From NCBI RefSeq assembly GCF_014697075.1, contig NZ_JACJRE010000013.1:85919-149918 (forward strand): DNA of 64,000 nt. The letters are read 5' to 3'. The notes under the pieces are model-generated. The model did not search any database, was not told the origin of the DNA, and saw nothing but the letters and a program-made list of their open reading frames with translations. The translations under genes were made by a program, and so were the position numbers. Origin of the DNA: Tolypothrix sp. FACHB-123. Its GTDB lineage: Bacteria; Cyanobacteriota; Cyanobacteriia; Cyanobacteriales; Nostocaceae. Shown in pieces: positions 62,311 to 64,000 of the stretch (position 1 is its first letter; each line of letters opens with the position of its first letter).

Positions 62311-63786
62311 ATGCAAGATAAAGATGCTGTCATAGTAATTGGTAGCGGTATTGGCGGATTGTGTGCTGCGGGATTATTGGCTTATTATGGCAAACGAGCG
62401 ATCGTCTGCGAAAGTCATGTGATTCCCGGAGGTGCTGCTCACAGTTTTAGACGACAAGGTTTTGAATTTGATTCTGGCCCTTCTTTCTATTGTGGTTTAA
62501 CAGATACCCAAAGCTTGAATCCTGTAAAACAAGTTTTGGATATTCTTGGTGAATCCATTCAAGTTATACCTTACGATCCTTTAGGACACTACCATTTTCC
62601 TGAAGCTACTATTGCTATTTATCGTGATCCACAGCGTTATTTGCAGGAAGTACAGCGCGTTACACCCCAAGGCGCGCAGGAACTCCAACGCTTTACAGAA
62701 CGCCTATTAGGGTTATACACAGCTATGCGCGATATCCCTACTTTAGCGTTGCGCTCAGATTGGCGGGTAATATTTACATTAATTAAAAATTACTTACCTT
62801 CCTTAATTAAAATGCTGCCTTACTTACCACTGGTGCAAAGTTCTGTGGGTAAGGTGATGGATGCAACAGTTAAAGATACTTGGGTACGCAGGCTGATTGA
62901 TGTGGAATGCTTTCTGCTATCTGGTTTAAAGGCACATGGGACAATTACCCCAGAGGTAGCTTTTATGTTAGGCGAACGTTCCCGTGCGGGAGTTGAGTAT
63001 CCAGTGGGGGGAAGTGCGGCAATTGTGCAAGCATTAGTTAGGGGTTTAAAGCGCTGGGGGGGAGAGTTACGCTTAGGCTGTCATGTCGAGCAAATTTTGG
63101 TGGAGTCGGGTAAGGTTGTGGGTGTCAGGTTGGAAAAAGGCGAAGTTATTCATGCGCCAATTGTAATTTCCAATGCGAGTATTTGGGATACTTACAATTA
63201 TTTATTACGTCCCGAAGATTTACCAGCCAAATATCGCCAGGAAGCTTTAGAAACGCCAGCCGTTGACAGCTTTATGCATTTACATTTAGGTATCCGCGCT
63301 GATGGTTTGGAGAATTTAACCGGACATCATGTGGTAGTTCACGATTCCCAGCAAGATATTACCACCCCAGGAAATACTTGCATGATTTCCATTCCTAGCG
63401 TGTGGGATGGAAATTTAGCGCCAGTTGCACATCATGTAGTTCATGCTTACACCTTAGAACCTTATAGTGGCTGGGAAAGAAACCAAGATTATGAAGCAAA
63501 GAAACAGGAGAAAGCGCAAACATTGTATCGCGCTTTAGAGAAAGTTATTCCAGATATTCGTCAGCGTGTAGTAGTTGAATTAATTGGGACACCTTTAACT
63601 CATGCTCATTATTTAAGAAGATATCAGGGAAGCTATGGCCCCGCGATCGCAGCTGATAAAGGTATGTTTCCCAGCACCCACACACCAATACAAGGTTTGT
63701 ACCGCGTTGGTGACAGCACCATTCCCGGAATTGGTGTCCCCGCAGTCGCCGCATCGGGGATTTTGTGCGCGAATACTTTAGTCTAG
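62311..63786 (+). CDS. FAD-dependent oxidoreductase, phytoene desaturase/carotenoid isomerase family
   Basis: 491 residues from the ATG at 62311. FAD-binding GSGIGG (11-16) with VIVIGSGIGGLCAAGLLAYY, then PGGAAHSFRRQGFEFDSGPS, the typical CrtI/CrtISO/retinol saturase N-terminus. The C-terminus GLYRVGDSTIPGIGVPAVAA binds FAD. Relatives desaturate or isomerise carotenoids or reduce retinol; the exact substrate is unknown. The upstream in-frame ATG at 62218 reads through repeat DNA and is rejected. No strong ribosome site is visible. Confidence 0.87.
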   Translation: MQDKDAVIVIGSGIGGLCAAGLLAYYGKRAIVCESHVIPGGAAHSFRRQGFEFDSGPSFYCGLTDTQSLNPVKQVLDILGESIQVIPYDPLGHYHFPEATIAIYRDPQRYLQEVQRVTPQGAQELQRFTERLLGLYTAMRDIPTLALRSDWRVIFTLIKNYLPSLIKMLPYLPLVQSSVGKVMDATVKDTWVRRLIDVECFLLSGLKAHGTITPEVAFMLGERSRAGVEYPVGGSAAIVQALVRGLKRWGGELRLGCHVEQILVESGKVVGVRLEKGEVIHAPIVISNASIWDTYNYLLRPEDLPAKYRQEALETPAVDSFMHLHLGIRADGLENLTGHHVVVHDSQQDITTPGNTCMISIPSVWDGNLAPVAHHVVHAYTLEPYSGWERNQDYEAKKQEKAQTLYRALEKVIPDIRQRVVVELIGTPLTHAHYLRRYQGSYGPAIAADKGMFPSTHTPIQGLYRVGDSTIPGIGVPAVAASGILCANTLV

Positions 63787-63800
63787 GGGCTAGACTTAAT

Positions 63801-63915
63801 TGTAGTAGCGCGGCAAGCTTAATTTGTTGGGTTGAGTCATCAGAGACTATTTTTATTGTTTGTGGATTTTCTAGATTTTTTGAACCAAACATTTTAGAAT
63901 TGCCGCGCTACTACA
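63801..63915. repeat. MITE-like inverted repeat element
   Basis: TGTAGTAGCGCGGCAA (63801-63816) and TTGCCGCGCTACTACA (63900-63915) are perfect 16-bp inverted ends. The inner flanks pair partly as well (GTTGGGTT against AACCAAAC). No gene is inside. It follows the flavoprotein stop by 15 bp. Confidence 0.7.
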
Positions 63916-64000
63916 CTAATTGGTGCAAAAAATTGGCTGGTTGGTTGTGAATGAGATCTAGTTGTGAACGAAGGAGAACTCATTGATAGACAACCTCATC

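Overview
The window comes from a filamentous, very probably heterocyst-forming cyanobacterium of the Nostoc/Calothrix type. The signs are very many HIP1 octamers (GCGATCGC), a petL cytochrome b6f gene, ycf20, a complete kaiABC clock locus next to a TolC gene resembling hgdD, a photosystem II S4 protein, and abundant heptamer repeats of the TGTTGAC and CCCAATG kinds known from Nostoc genomes.

Layout. 1-7.1 kb (all minus): a penicillin-acylase-like hydrolase cut by the window edge, a YihY/BrkB membrane protein, a sugar-porter MFS transporter, an OppC-type ABC permease and an HD phosphohydrolase. 7.08-7.34 kb: twelve 21-bp blocks of two sequence types in exact register. 7.5-13.1 kb (plus): an unknown small basic protein, then an RND efflux pair (adaptor plus inner-membrane pump). 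13.2-16.2 kb: a tRNA-Gly(CCC) followed by the remains of a type V-K CRISPR-associated transposon (CAST). The remains are a TGTACA end with four 20-bp TnsB-type repeats, an isolated short-spacer crRNA unit, a four-repeat CRISPR array, a tracrRNA and the C-terminal third of cas12k. The short spacer matches 16 nt of the adjacent tRNA gene behind a GTA PAM, and the transposon end lies 63 bp further on, which is the expected CAST geometry. A 1.2-kb IS630-family element ends the CAST inside cas12k, and on its other side lies the first 28 codons of an MscS-like channel gene. This implies that one deletion removed tnsB, tnsC, tniQ, the 5' part of cas12k and most of mscS.

16.2-36.5 kb is a mostly minus-strand region of envelope, transport and stress genes: an ion channel, DUF389, a CPA1 antiporter, two PRC-barrel proteins, an SLH protein, DUF1206, a HAD phosphatase, an Nramp-like transporter, an M48 protease, a pair of duplicated two-repeat proteins and an S4 RNA-binding protein. 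It also holds several gene remnants. 37.4-46.8 kb carries hgdD-like tolC, kaiC, kaiB and kaiA on the minus strand, with a divergent CBS/histidine-kinase/receiver hybrid protein. 47-64 kb is housekeeping and metabolism: GT39, a lipoprotein, ycf20, glycerate kinase, selO, a GNAT enzyme, bioB, petL, aroB, a Uma2 protein, a Rieske oxygenase, an MlaD/MlaF-type lipid transport pair and a carotenoid-desaturase-like flavoprotein.

Intergenic DNA is rich in small palindromic elements. One roughly 112-bp MITE-like family has three full copies. A 202-bp element sits with a 9-bp target duplication inside another dispersed repeat. Several repeats extend annotated-looking ORFs at their 5' ends, so I moved a number of start codons downstream. 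All assignments rest on reading the sequence and on remembered family signatures; no database search was possible.
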